DNA of 64,000 nucleotides from positions 2,831,879-2,895,878 of the forward strand of contig LMJI01000001.1 in assembly GCA_001429255.1 (NCBI GenBank), in the 5' to 3' direction. Positions 53,743 to 62,502 of the stretch are shown one piece after another (position 1 is the first letter of the stretch; each line of letters begins with the position of its first letter). The translations under genes and the position numbers were made by a program. Under the pieces are notes generated by a model. That model ran no database searches and was not told the DNA's origin. It worked only from the letters and a program-made list of their open reading frames with translations. This stretch comes from Cellulomonas sp. Root930. Lineage in GTDB: Bacteria; Actinomycetota; Actinomycetes; Actinomycetales; Cellulomonadaceae.

Positions 53743-54194
53743 ACGAGTGGCCGGACGTCCTGGACGAGCGGATCCTCGCCGGTCTGCGCGCCGGGTTCGA
53801 CGAGACAGACCCGCCGCCGCCCGTGCTCGACCAGCTCGTGGTCCTCGCGCTCGGTGCCTCGCAGCTGGACGCCGAGGTGGCCCGGCTGGTCGAGGACGCG
53901 ACGGTGGCGCCGGGCGCCCGGGCGTCGAGCCGGGTCCGCACCCTCCGGTTCGAGGCCGAGGCGCTCACGGTCCTGCTGAGCGTGGCGGAGGGACCGAGCG
54001 GAGCGCGCCGGGTCGACGGCTGGCTGCTGCCCGGCCGGGCGGCCGAGGTCGAGCTTCAGCTGCCGGAGGGGGCCCTGGTGGTGGGTGCCGACGCGTCCGG
54101 TCGGTTCGTGCTCGAGGAGGTCCCGGCGGGCGCCGTGCGGCTGGTGGTGCGAACACCGGACGGGGTCGTGGTGACGTCCGCCTTCGAGCTGTGA
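53739..54194 (+). CDS. Small protein linking the sigma factor and CHAT genes, regulatory-like beta domain
   Basis: A 151-residue protein. Residues 1-60 are acidic and helical (LDERILAGLRAGFDETDPPP, LDAEVARLVED). Residues 65-151 form a beta-sandwich-like part (GRFVLEEVPAGAVRLVVRTP) that recalls carboxypeptidase-regulatory-like folds. Proteins of this form accompany ECF sigma factors in other actinomycetes (from memory), and a soluble anti-sigma or adaptor role is possible. There is no membrane helix and no zinc motif. It overlaps its neighbours by 4 bp on both sides. Confidence 0.72.
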   Translation: MNEWPDVLDERILAGLRAGFDETDPPPPVLDQLVVLALGASQLDAEVARLVEDATVAPGARASSRVRTLRFEAEALTVLLSVAEGPSGARRVDGWLLPGRAAEVELQLPEGALVVGADASGRFVLEEVPAGAVRLVVRTPDGVVVTSAFEL

Positions 54195-56683
54195 GCCGCG
54201 CCGCCGACCTGTACGCGGCGGGCGTCGCCGCCAACGAGGACATGCGCCCGGCTGCGGGCGCTCGGCTGCTGCGGGCCGCGCTGCGCGCCCTCGGCGACCC
54301 CGCGCAGGACCGCGACGGCGAGCAGAACCTGCGCGGCCGGGTCAGCGTGAGCCTGGCGATGGCGGAGGCCGAGGCCGGGCATCTCGGGGCTGGCCTGGAG
54401 CTCCTGGCCGCGGCGACCGGCCTGCTGCCTCCGCAGGAGCGCGCGATCGCGCACGCGCAGCGGGCCATCCTGCTGCGCCGGGCCGGGCGCGACGACGAGT
54501 CCCTCGCCGAGTACGGCGTCGCACTGGCCAGCCTCGACGTGCAGGCCCAGCCCGTGCTCGTCGCGAAGGTGCTGGTCAATCGCGCGGTGGTGCACATGGG
54601 CGCCGCGCGGCTCGGACCGGCGCGAGCGGATCTCGACCAGTGCCTGGCGCTGGCCCGGCGGGAGGGCGCGGAGGTGCTCGTCGCGAAGGCCGTGCACGAC
54701 CTCGGCTTCCTCGACTACCTCTCCGGCGACCTGCCGTCCGCGCTGCACCACTACGTGGAGGCGGAGCGGCTGTACGAGGGACTCCTGCCCGGGATCCTGG
54801 CGATGCTCGGACTCGACCGCGGCCGGGTGCTGGTCGCCGCCGGCCTGGTCACCGAGGCCGAGCGCGAGCTCGCGGCCGCGGTCGAGTCCCTGCGCGCGCA
54901 GGGATCGCTCCAGGACGCTGCGGAGGGTGAGCTCGCGCGCGCCGCGGCGGCACTGCTCGGCGGACGGCCGGGGGACGCCCGCCGCCTCGCGAGGGGTGCG
55001 CGCACGGTGTTCCTGCGTCGCGGGAACGTGCGGTGGGCCGCGCGGGCCGAGCTCATGGACCTGCGGGGCGCGGCAGCGGAGGAGCGTCGTCGGCACGGCA
55101 CGGCCGACCGGGCCGAGCAGCTGCACCAGACCCTGGCGGCGCTCGGGATGCGCGAGGACGCGCGGGCTGCCGCGCTGGTGGCGGCTCGAGTGCACGCCGC
55201 GGCAGGGCGTCCGGACGAGTCGCGACGGCTGCTCGCTGCCACGAGCATCCGGGGAGCCGGTCTCGAGGCGCGGCTCCTCCAGCGTGCGGCGCGTGCTGAC
55301 GCGGCAGCCGCCGAGGGACTGCCGCGGGTGGCCGCACGCGAGCGCCGCCGCGGTCTGGCCACCCTGCACCGCTGGCGCTCCCGGCTGGGTGCGCTGGACC
55401 TGCAGGGCGGGGCGGCGCTGCTCGGCAGGGAGCTGGCGGGAGCGGGGCTCGCGGACGCTCTCGCGACGGGGAGACCTGCCGAGGTGTTCGGCTGGGCGGA
55501 GCTGGCGCGCGCGCAGGCGATGCTCACCCGGCCGGCGGTCCTCGGCGACGAGGACGAGGGTGCGTGGCGCGACCTGCGCGCCCTCGGCGTCGCCCTGGCC
55601 CGTGCGGAGCTCGACGGTCGCCCCACGGCCGAGCTCCGGCAGCGCCGGGCGCGCCTCGGCGGCGAGCTCCGGCGCCGCACGTGGGCGGCCCCGGGCACGG
55701 GCGTGGCGCAGCGCGTCGCGTCCCTGTCGCGCGTGCAGGCGGCCCTGGACGGTGCGGCGTTGGTCGTCTACGTGGAGAGCGCAGGGGTGCTCAGGGCCCT
55801 GGTCGCCACCCGGTCCCGGGCGCGCCTCGTGACGCTCGGGCCGCTGGCCGAGGCGCAGGAGGCGACCGCGCGGCTGCGGGCGGACCTCGACGTCCTGGCC
55901 GGCGGGCTGCCCGCGGACCTGCGCTCCGGCGTGCGGGCGGCCGGTACGGGGGACGCCGCCGCGCTCAGCGGACGGGTCCTCGACCCGATCCTCGCCCTGG
56001 TGGGGGACCGTGACCTCGTCGTCGTCCCGACGGGTGGGCTGCTCACCGTCCCGTGGTCGGCCCTGCCGGCGACGCACGGGCGACCCGTGACCGTCGCCGT
56101 CTCGGCGAGCAGCTGGCTCGACCGTTCCGCCGCACGGTCGCCCGATCGACCGAGCGTGCTGGTCTCCGGGCCCGGAACGTCCCGCGGCGAGGCCGAGGTG
56201 GTGGCGATCTCGGACCTGTTCAGTGCGGCGCGGCGACCGACGAGCCGGCTCGTCGGCGAGCGGGCGACGGTGGACGCGACCCGGGCCGCGCTCTCCGGCG
56301 CGGGGGTGGTGCACGCCGCCGCGCACGGCCGCCACGAGGCGGACAACCCGCTCTTCTCGAGCCTGGAGCTGGCCGACGGTCCGCTGATGGGCTACGACCT
56401 GCTCCGGCTGCCGCACCCGCCGGAGCTGGTCGTGCTCTCGTGCTGCGACCTGGGCCTGCACGACACACGTCCGGGCGACGAGTCGCTCGGCACCGCGAGC
56501 GCCCTGCTCGCCTCCGGCTCGCGCACGGTGATCGCCAGCGTGACGCGCGAGACCGACGACGCGGCGCTGCCCCTCATGGTCGACCTGCACGCCCGCCTGC
56601 TCGCGGGAGCTCGCCCGGCGGCCGCACTGGCCGCCGCGGGGGCCGCGGACGTGACCGGCTTCGTGTGCTTCGGATCAGGCTGA
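54191..56683 (+). CDS. TPR-CHAT protease (caspase-like)
   Basis: An 830-residue protein. Residues 1 to about 400 are helical TPR-like repeats (for example ALLRAALRALGDPAQ, LVNRAVVHMGAARLGPARAD, VHDLGFLDYLSGDLPSALHH). The C-terminal 350 residues are a CHAT domain: GGLLTVPWSALP, the catalytic His H712 in VVHAAAHGRHEADNP and Cys C752 in LVVLSCCDLGLHD, where C751 takes the usual Ala. CHAT is a clan CD peptidase related to caspases and separase; several members drive cell-suicide or defence responses. GTG at 54191 overlaps the preceding stop. With no secretion signal it acts inside the cell, presumably on a TPR-recruited substrate. Confidence 0.92.
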   Translation: MSRAADLYAAGVAANEDMRPAAGARLLRAALRALGDPAQDRDGEQNLRGRVSVSLAMAEAEAGHLGAGLELLAAATGLLPPQERAIAHAQRAILLRRAGRDDESLAEYGVALASLDVQAQPVLVAKVLVNRAVVHMGAARLGPARADLDQCLALARREGAEVLVAKAVHDLGFLDYLSGDLPSALHHYVEAERLYEGLLPGILAMLGLDRGRVLVAAGLVTEAERELAAAVESLRAQGSLQDAAEGELARAAAALLGGRPGDARRLARGARTVFLRRGNVRWAARAELMDLRGAAAEERRRHGTADRAEQLHQTLAALGMREDARAAALVAARVHAAAGRPDESRRLLAATSIRGAGLEARLLQRAARADAAAAEGLPRVAARERRRGLATLHRWRSRLGALDLQGGAALLGRELAGAGLADALATGRPAEVFGWAELARAQAMLTRPAVLGDEDEGAWRDLRALGVALARAELDGRPTAELRQRRARLGGELRRRTWAAPGTGVAQRVASLSRVQAALDGAALVVYVESAGVLRALVATRSRARLVTLGPLAEAQEATARLRADLDVLAGGLPADLRSGVRAAGTGDAAALSGRVLDPILALVGDRDLVVVPTGGLLTVPWSALPATHGRPVTVAVSASSWLDRSAARSPDRPSVLVSGPGTSRGEAEVVAISDLFSAARRPTSRLVGERATVDATRAALSGAGVVHAAAHGRHEADNPLFSSLELADGPLMGYDLLRLPHPPELVVLSCCDLGLHDTRPGDESLGTASALLASGSRTVIASVTRETDDAALPLMVDLHARLLAGARPAAALAAAGAADVTGFVCFGSG

Positions 56684-56687
56684 GGCG

Positions 56688-57671
56688 CTACCACCAGCCC
56701 TGCCGCTTGGCCCACCACAGCAGACTGCCCGACATCGCGATCATCACGGCGAGAGCGCCGACGAGCGGCACGACCGTCGTGTGCTGGTTGACGATGAGGT
56801 TCATCCCGAGCACCGAGGCCAGGGCCGTGATCGGCAGGGTGACCACGGCGATGACGGCGAGCCGCTCGGCGGCGATCGTCATCTTCGTCTCGGTGCGGGC
56901 GCGGTAGAACTCGATGACCCCCTGCAGGTAGTCCTTCTCCTCGACGGCGAGACCCGCGATCCGGTCGAACTGGTCGACGAGGTCCCCGACGAGGTGGCGA
57001 CTCTCCTCCGGCACCGCGCGCTGCAGGCCGGCCACCCGTCGGTAGATCTCGGCGGTCTGCGCGGCGATCGTGCGGACGGCCAGCAGACCGTGGCGGGTGC
57101 GGAACATCTCGTCGAGGAACTTCTCCGGGTCGTCGTAGGCACCGGCCGTCACCCGCCGCTCGAGCTCCCACACGTCGGCGGTGAGCTCCTCGACGAACTT
57201 CTCCATCCGCCGGGTGAGCGTCGAGACGATCGCGTGCGAGATGTCGAACGACGTCCGGGGCCGCAGCCGTCCGGCACGGATCCGGTCCAGGACCTCGCGG
57301 GTGTCCCGCAGGGCGACGTCCAGCGGGACGGCCGGGTTGACCGGACCGTGCACCGTGACCAGGTAGCGCGGACCGATCAGGCGGTCGAGCTCGACGTGGT
57401 GCACGTGCCCGCCCTCGCCGCGCTCGGGTGCGTGCAGCACGAGGAACAGCGAGTCGGGGTAGGCGTGCACCTTGGGCAGCCGGTTGCGGACCTCGCAGTC
57501 GTGCACGGCGAGGGGGTGCAGCCCGAACACCCGGGTCAGCACGTCCTCCGCCTCCGCGTCCCAGGTGGGGATGTCGACCCAGACCAGCCCGACGCGTCCC
57601 GCGAGCAGTGCCGGCAGCTCGTCGACCGAGCACTCGCGTACGCCGTCGTCGGTGAGGTGGTGCACGTCCAC
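56688..57671 (-). CDS. corA: CorA-family divalent cation transporter
   Basis: A 327-residue CorA-type protein: a cytoplasmic alpha/beta domain, a long coiled helix (around DVWELERRVTAGAYDDPEKF) and two C-terminal membrane helices. The pore signature is LGMNLIVNQHT, a GMN followed by a less common sequence in place of MPE, so Mg2+, Co2+ or Zn2+ transport are all possible. GTG at 57671 follows GGGAGG. Convergent with the CHAT gene (4 bp between stops), and 54 bp downstream of the GT4 gene on the same strand. Confidence 0.9.
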   Translation of the reverse strand: MDVHHLTDDGVRECSVDELPALLAGRVGLVWVDIPTWDAEAEDVLTRVFGLHPLAVHDCEVRNRLPKVHAYPDSLFLVLHAPERGEGGHVHHVELDRLIGPRYLVTVHGPVNPAVPLDVALRDTREVLDRIRAGRLRPRTSFDISHAIVSTLTRRMEKFVEELTADVWELERRVTAGAYDDPEKFLDEMFRTRHGLLAVRTIAAQTAEIYRRVAGLQRAVPEESRHLVGDLVDQFDRIAGLAVEEKDYLQGVIEFYRARTETKMTIAAERLAVIAVVTLPITALASVLGMNLIVNQHTTVVPLVGALAVMIAMSGSLLWWAKRQGWW

Positions 57672-57725
57672 GGTCGGCCTCCCGTCCTCCCGCCATCATG
57701 CTGCGGTCCGACGGGTGTCGCGCCC

Positions 57726-58733
57726 TCAGCCCGCGACGGCCCGGAACAGCCGCTCGTAGTCGTCGACCATGCGCGCCGCGCTGAACCGGCTCTCGGCCTC
57801 GCGTCGGCACCGGTGCCGATCGATCGAGGGCAGGCGGCCTACCGCAGCGACCGCCTGGTCGGCGTCGACGACGAGGAAGCCGGTCACTCCGTCGCGGACC
57901 AGCTCCGGCAGCGACCCGCGCGGTGTCGCGACGACCGGTGTGCCGGCCGCGAGGGCCTCGACCACGGACAGACCGAACGGCTCCTCGAAGTCGATCAGGT
58001 GCAGGAGGGCGGCGGCACCGCCGAGCAGGCGGTCCCGCTCCGCAGGCCCGACGGATCCCACGAAGCGCACCCGGGACCCGTCGACGAACGGCTCGACGAA
58101 GGTCCGGAAGTAGGTCTCGTCGTGCACCACACCGGCGATGACAAGCGGCATGCCGGACCGACGGGCGACCTCGACCGCGACGTGGGTGCCCTTGTCGGGA
58201 TGGATGCGACCGAGGAACAGCAGGTAGCCGCCGTCGCCGGGACCGGGCGTGAACTGTGCGAGGTCCAGGCCGTGGTGGATCGTCGCGTCGTAGGTGAGGT
58301 CCGGGTGCCGGTTCGCGTCGCTGATGGAGACGTAGTGCGCGATGTCGTCGTAGGCGCGGTAGACCGGCAGGATCCGGTCCGACGAGAAGCCGTGGATGGT
58401 GGTCACCACCGGGGTGTCGACGAGCCGGCTGTAGCTGAGCGGCAGGAAGTCGAACTGGTTCGAGATGACGTCGAACTCGGCACCCCGCTCGAACACCGCG
58501 GCGATGTGCAGCGCCTCGCACACCTTGACGTCGATGGACGGGTCCTCCTCGTACCCGGCCGGCGCCTCGGCATGCAGCCGGGCACGGGTGAGCGAGTCGG
58601 CGGTGGCGAACAGGGTGACGTCGTGACCGCGGGCCACCAACCCCTCGGCGAGGGTCGAGGCCACCTGCTCCCACGGCCCGTAGGAGCGGGGTGGCGTGCG
58701 GTGCGCGATCGAGGCGAGCACGGCGATCTTGAC
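57726..58733 (-). CDS. GT4-family glycosyltransferase with a non-canonical (GTC) start
   Basis: A 335-residue GT-B transferase: N-terminal KIAVLASIAHRTPPRSYGPW with the acceptor-side GPWE, VVTTIHGFSS, and a C-terminal donor domain with LLFLGRIHPDKGTHVAVE and IDFEEPFGLSVVEALAAGTPVV, the E-x7-E motif. GGAGG lies six bases before GTC at 58733, exactly where homologues begin with MKIAVLAS. No ATG, GTG or TTG exists there. The first GTG in frame is at 58829, upstream of a likely -10 box, and would add an unconvincing Pro/Gly leader. The start is therefore noted as GTC with caution. Substrate unknown. Confidence 0.75.
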   Translation of the reverse strand, partial: VKIAVLASIAHRTPPRSYGPWEQVASTLAEGLVARGHDVTLFATADSLTRARLHAEAPAGYEEDPSIDVKVCEALHIAAVFERGAEFDVISNQFDFLPLSYSRLVDTPVVTTIHGFSSDRILPVYRAYDDIAHYVSISDANRHPDLTYDATIHHGLDLAQFTPGPGDGGYLLFLGRIHPDKGTHVAVEVARRSGMPLVIAGVVHDETYFRTFVEPFVDGSRVRFVGSVGPAERDRLLGGAAALLHLIDFEEPFGLSVVEALAAGTPVVATPRGSLPELVRDGVTGFLVVDADQAVAAVGRLPSIDRHRCRREAESRFSAARMVDDYERLFRAVAG

Positions 58734-58792
58734 GGGGTGCCTCCACGGCTGGGGAGGTCGGAGGTCACGGGGGCCGCCTGACCACGGCTGGT

Positions 58793-58798
58793 ATCCTA
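58793..58798 (-). promoter_or_regulatory. -10 box (TAGGAT) of the minus-strand GT4 gene
   Basis: Reverse strand TAGGAT fits TANNNT and would start transcription about 50 nt before the GTC start, inside any longer reading frame from 58829. A possible overlapping plus-strand -10 (TATCCT at 58792-58797) could serve the divergent cluster. Confidence 0.4.
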
Positions 58799-58925
58799 GC
58801 GAGGCGGTGCCAGGCCCGGCTGTGAGCACGACCGGCCGGCCAGGACGCCCGGGGATGTCGATCAGGCCCCGCCCGAGGTCGGTAGCGCACTCCGCTGCAT
58901 TGCACCATCAGTGCGAAGGGCCTCC

Positions 58926-60056
58926 ATGGCCATCAGGTTCGGCGTCCTGTCCACCTTCCCTCCCACGCAGTGCGGCCTCGCCACCTTCTCGTCCGCGCTC
59001 GCCACCCACCTGGTCGGGGCCGGTGCCGACGTGTCGGTGGTGCGCGTGGTCGACTCCCTGCAGCCGCCGGTGCCGCTCGTCTCGCACCAGCTGGTGACCG
59101 GGAAGCCCGACGAGGCACGGGACGCGGCTGCCGCGCTCAACGCCTGCGACGTGGCCCTCGTCCAGCACGAGTACGGGATCTTCGGGGGACCGGACGGCGC
59201 GGACGTGCTCGACGTGCTCGCGCGTGTCCGCGTGCCGGTGATCACGGTGCTGCACACCGTGCTGGCCGACCCGACCGCGCACCAGCACGAGGTGCTGGCG
59301 CGGGTGGTCGCCGCGTCGTCCGTCACCGTGACCATGACCGAGGCGGGCCGCCAGCGACTCATCGCCGGCTGGGGCGTCGACCCCGAGTCCGTGACGGTCA
59401 TCGCCCACGGCGCCCGGGACAACCGTGTCCAGGACGAGTCCGTCACCGCGGCGCGGACGGCTCCCACGGTGCTGACGTGGGGGCTGCTCGGCGAGGGCAA
59501 GGGGATCGAGTGGGCGCTCGAGGCGCTGGCGGGCCTGTCCGACCTGCGACCGCGTCCCACCTACCGGATCGTCGGCCAGACCCACCCCAAGGTGCTCGAG
59601 CGCAGCGGTGAGGCCTACCGCCACCGCCTGGAGCGGCTGGTCGACCGGCTCGGCCTCGGCGCCGTGGTGCAGTTCGACGACCGCTACCTGGACGTCCCGA
59701 CCCTGCAGCGGATCGTGGCGGCTGCCGACGTCGTGCTGCTGCCCTACGACTCGCCCGACCAGGTCACCTCCGGCGTCCTGACCGAGGCGGTCGTCGCCGG
59801 CAAGCCGGTGGTGTCGACGGCGTTCCCCCACGCGGTCGAGCTGCTGTCCGGCGGCGCGGGCATCCTCGTCCCTCGTCGGGACCCGGCCGCGATCGGGGCC
59901 GGGCTCCGCCGCGTGCTGACCGAGCCCGGGCTGGCCGGCTCGATGTCGGCCGCCTCCCGGGGTCTGGCGCCCGGTCTGTCGTGGACCGCGGTCGCCGGCC
60001 AGTACCTCGGGCTCGGCGCCGAGCTGCTGCACGCGCGCACCCGGTCGGCCGCCTGA
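58926..60056 (+). CDS. GT4-family glycosyltransferase
   Basis: A 376-residue GT-B transferase. It begins IRFGVLSTFPPTQCGLATFS, then VALVQHEYGIFGG and VTVIAHGARD, with a donor domain TWGLLGEGKGIEWALEAL and the segment PDQVTSGVLTEAVVAGKPVV in the E-x7-E position. Such proteins cluster with GH130 enzymes and handle mannose-containing or related oligosaccharides. ATG at 58926 is preceded by GAAGGG. Its stop shares one base with the next start (TGATG), the first junction of a three-gene coupled unit. Confidence 0.88.
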   Translation: MAIRFGVLSTFPPTQCGLATFSSALATHLVGAGADVSVVRVVDSLQPPVPLVSHQLVTGKPDEARDAAAALNACDVALVQHEYGIFGGPDGADVLDVLARVRVPVITVLHTVLADPTAHQHEVLARVVAASSVTVTMTEAGRQRLIAGWGVDPESVTVIAHGARDNRVQDESVTAARTAPTVLTWGLLGEGKGIEWALEALAGLSDLRPRPTYRIVGQTHPKVLERSGEAYRHRLERLVDRLGLGAVVQFDDRYLDVPTLQRIVAAADVVLLPYDSPDQVTSGVLTEAVVAGKPVVSTAFPHAVELLSGGAGILVPRRDPAAIGAGLRRVLTEPGLAGSMSAASRGLAPGLSWTAVAGQYLGLGAELLHARTRSAA

Positions 60057-61072
60057 TGTACCCGGCACCGGTGTTCGATCACCTGGCCCACCTCAGCACG
60101 CCGATCGGCCTGTTCGAGCACGCCCTGCTCACGGAGCCGCGCCCGGAGCACGGCTACTGCCTCGACGACGTCGCCCGGGGTCTCGTCGTGACGTCCCGCC
60201 AGCTGCGTCCGTCGCCCCAGGTGGACCAGCTCGCGGCGACCTACCTGCGGTTCACCCTGTTCGCCCAGGACGGCCTGGGGCGGTTCCACAACCGCCGGGA
60301 CCTGTCCGGGCGCTGGACCGACGCCGCGACCGTCGAGGACCACTGGGGGCGTGCCCTGTGGGCGCTGGGCACGGCGGCAAGCGCGACGCGCGACCCCCGC
60401 GTGCGGCGGGCCGCGGTCGACGCGGCCGTGGTCGGCATGCGCCAGCGTTCGCCCTGGTGGCACGCCATGGCCTACGCGGCGCTCGGCGCCGCCGAGGTGC
60501 TCGCAGTCGCGCCGGGGGAGCCGGCCGCCCGCGCGCTGCTGGCCGATGCGCGGACCATGCTCGCCCGACCCGCCACCGACCCGGCGTGGCCGTGGCCGGA
60601 CGAGCGGCTCAGCTACGCCAACGCCGTGCTCCCCGAGGCCCTGATCGCCCTCGGCGCGGCGCTGGACGACGACGCCACCCTGCAGCGCGGGCTCGACCTC
60701 CTGCACTGGCTCGTCGCGCAGGAGACGCACGACGACCACCTGTCCCTCACGCCTGCGGGCGGCTGGCAGGACGGTGACGAGCGTCCCGGCTTCGACCAGC
60801 AGCCCATCGAGGTCGCTGCGTTGGCGGAGGCGTGCTGGCGGGCGTTCCGGGCGACGCGCCAGGAGGTCTGGCTGGCGTACCTCGGCCGCTGCGTGGGGTG
60901 GTTCCTGGGCGAGAACGACAGTGGCGCGACGCTCTACGACGCGCTGTCGGGCGGCGGGTTCGACGGGCTCCACGCGGACGGCGTGAACCAGAACCAGGGG
61001 GCGGAGTCGACCCTCGCCGCCCTGTCCACCCTCCAGCTCGGCCGGCTCTCCCTCGTGCAGGCGGTCGCATGA
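60056..61072 (+). CDS. Putative (alpha/alpha)6-barrel glycosidase-like protein
   Basis: A 338-residue helical protein with repeated aromatic-rich hairpins (VEDHWGRALWALGTAA, PWWHAMAYAALGAAEVL, WPWPDERLSYANAVLPEAL, GGWQDGDERPGFDQQPIEV, FDGLHADGVNQNQGAES). The layout fits a six-hairpin glycosidase or glycan-processing fold, and the acidic residues in DGDERPGFD and NQNQGAE could be catalytic or binding. I recognise no named activity. It overlaps both neighbours by 1-4 bp, between a GT4 transferase and a GH130 enzyme, so it probably acts on the same glycan. Confidence 0.7.
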   Translation: MYPAPVFDHLAHLSTPIGLFEHALLTEPRPEHGYCLDDVARGLVVTSRQLRPSPQVDQLAATYLRFTLFAQDGLGRFHNRRDLSGRWTDAATVEDHWGRALWALGTAASATRDPRVRRAAVDAAVVGMRQRSPWWHAMAYAALGAAEVLAVAPGEPAARALLADARTMLARPATDPAWPWPDERLSYANAVLPEALIALGAALDDDATLQRGLDLLHWLVAQETHDDHLSLTPAGGWQDGDERPGFDQQPIEVAALAEACWRAFRATRQEVWLAYLGRCVGWFLGENDSGATLYDALSGGGFDGLHADGVNQNQGAESTLAALSTLQLGRLSLVQAVA

Positions 61073-62499
61073 CGCTCGTCGACGGGCGTCCCCTCCTGCA
61101 GCGGACGCCGCACGTGCTGCGCCCCGACCCCTCGCGCGTGGTGAGCACCCCCTTCCTCCCGGGCGAGGAGATCCACGGCGCCGGCCTGTCGCGTCGCGCG
61201 GTCGTCCTGGCGCGCCTCCTGGCGCTCCCCGACGACCAGGTGGACACCGCGCTGATCGACGTCCTGACCTCGTTCAGCGCCCGTCACGACGACCTGGTCG
61301 AGCTCCTGGACGAGCGGTTCGCGCTGGTGGCCCGGCACGTCGAGGGCGCGGACGGCCTCTCGCTCGAGCGGCGCCGGCTCATCGGTGCCTGCATGAGCCA
61401 GGAGTACGCGATCGAGTCGGCCGCCCTGTTCAACCCGTCGATGGTGGCGCACCCCGACCAGAGCCGTCTGCCGGCGGGCTCGACGCGGTTCGTCATGAGC
61501 GTGCGCGGCGTGGGCGAGGGGCACGTCTCCTGCGTGGAGCTGCGCACCGGTGTGGTCGACGCCGCGGACGTGGTCACGTTAGACGCCCCCGGGCCCACGA
61601 CGTCGGTGGCGGTCCGCCACGGCATCGAGCACGCCCGGGACGAGCTGCTGCGGCAGAACGAGGAGCTCGCCGGGGATCCTGCCGACGCCGCCGCCCGGCT
61701 CCGCGCCCTGCCGGCGTCGTTCACGGCGGCCGCGGTCGAGGGCAGCCCGCGCCTTGCGTGGCTCGCGTCCTGCTCGTACGACGCGACCTTCGAGACCGCG
61801 AGCTCGGTCGACTCCCGGGTGCTCCTGCCGGGCAGCCCGGCCGAGCGCAACGGCATCGAGGACCTCCGGCTGGTCGAGGTGGAGCACACCGAGGGCCAGC
61901 GCGGGTACCTGGGCACCTACACCGCCTTCGACGGCGAGTCGGTGGCGCCGCACCTGGTCGCCACCGACGACTTCACCACGTTCCGGATGCGCCGGCTGTC
62001 CGGGCCCGGCGCGAAGAACAAGGGCATGGCCCTCTTCCCGCGCCGCGTCGGAGGGCAGTACCTCGCCCTGTCGCGATGGGACCGCGAGAGCAACTCGCTG
62101 GCGGCGTCCACCGACCTGCTGCACTGGGAGGACCTGGGCACCCTCAGTGCGCCGGTGTGGGCCTGGGAGATCATCCAGGTCGGGAACTGCGGGTCGCCGA
62201 TCGAGACGCCCGAGGGCTGGCTCGTGCTCACGCACGGCGTCGGCCCGATGCGCCAGTACGGGATCGGCGCGATGCTCCTCGACCTCGACGACCCCCGACG
62301 CGTGCGGGGCAGCCTCCGGTCGCCGCTGCTGACGCCGACGGCCGAGGAGCGCGACGGGTACGTGCCGAACGTCGTCTACACGTGCGGGGCGCTGCTGCAC
62401 GGGGACACGCTCGTCCTGCCGTACGGCTGCAGCGACGCGGCCATCCGGGTCGCCCTGGTGGACGTGCCGCAGCTGCTCACGCAGATCCTCGCGGGCTGA
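61069..62499 (+). CDS. GH130-family glycoside phosphorylase or hydrolase
   Basis: A 476-residue five-bladed propeller-type enzyme of GH130. The active-site blocks are visible: ESAALFNPSMVAHPDQS with NPS and a following Asp, YLGTYTAFDG, GMALFPRRVGGQYLALSRWD, WEIIQVGNCGSPIETPEG, THGVGPMRQYGIGAMLLDL and GYVPNVVYTCGALLHGDTL. A longer N-terminal portion of about 110 residues precedes the propeller. Family members phosphorolyse or hydrolyse beta-mannosides; the exact linkage cannot be read. ATG at 61069 overlaps the preceding stop (ATGA). It converges on ridA with 3 bp between stops. Confidence 0.88.
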   Translation: MTLVDGRPLLQRTPHVLRPDPSRVVSTPFLPGEEIHGAGLSRRAVVLARLLALPDDQVDTALIDVLTSFSARHDDLVELLDERFALVARHVEGADGLSLERRRLIGACMSQEYAIESAALFNPSMVAHPDQSRLPAGSTRFVMSVRGVGEGHVSCVELRTGVVDAADVVTLDAPGPTTSVAVRHGIEHARDELLRQNEELAGDPADAAARLRALPASFTAAAVEGSPRLAWLASCSYDATFETASSVDSRVLLPGSPAERNGIEDLRLVEVEHTEGQRGYLGTYTAFDGESVAPHLVATDDFTTFRMRRLSGPGAKNKGMALFPRRVGGQYLALSRWDRESNSLAASTDLLHWEDLGTLSAPVWAWEIIQVGNCGSPIETPEGWLVLTHGVGPMRQYGIGAMLLDLDDPRRVRGSLRSPLLTPTAEERDGYVPNVVYTCGALLHGDTLVLPYGCSDAAIRVALVDVPQLLTQILAG

Positions 62500-62502
62500 G
62501 GT

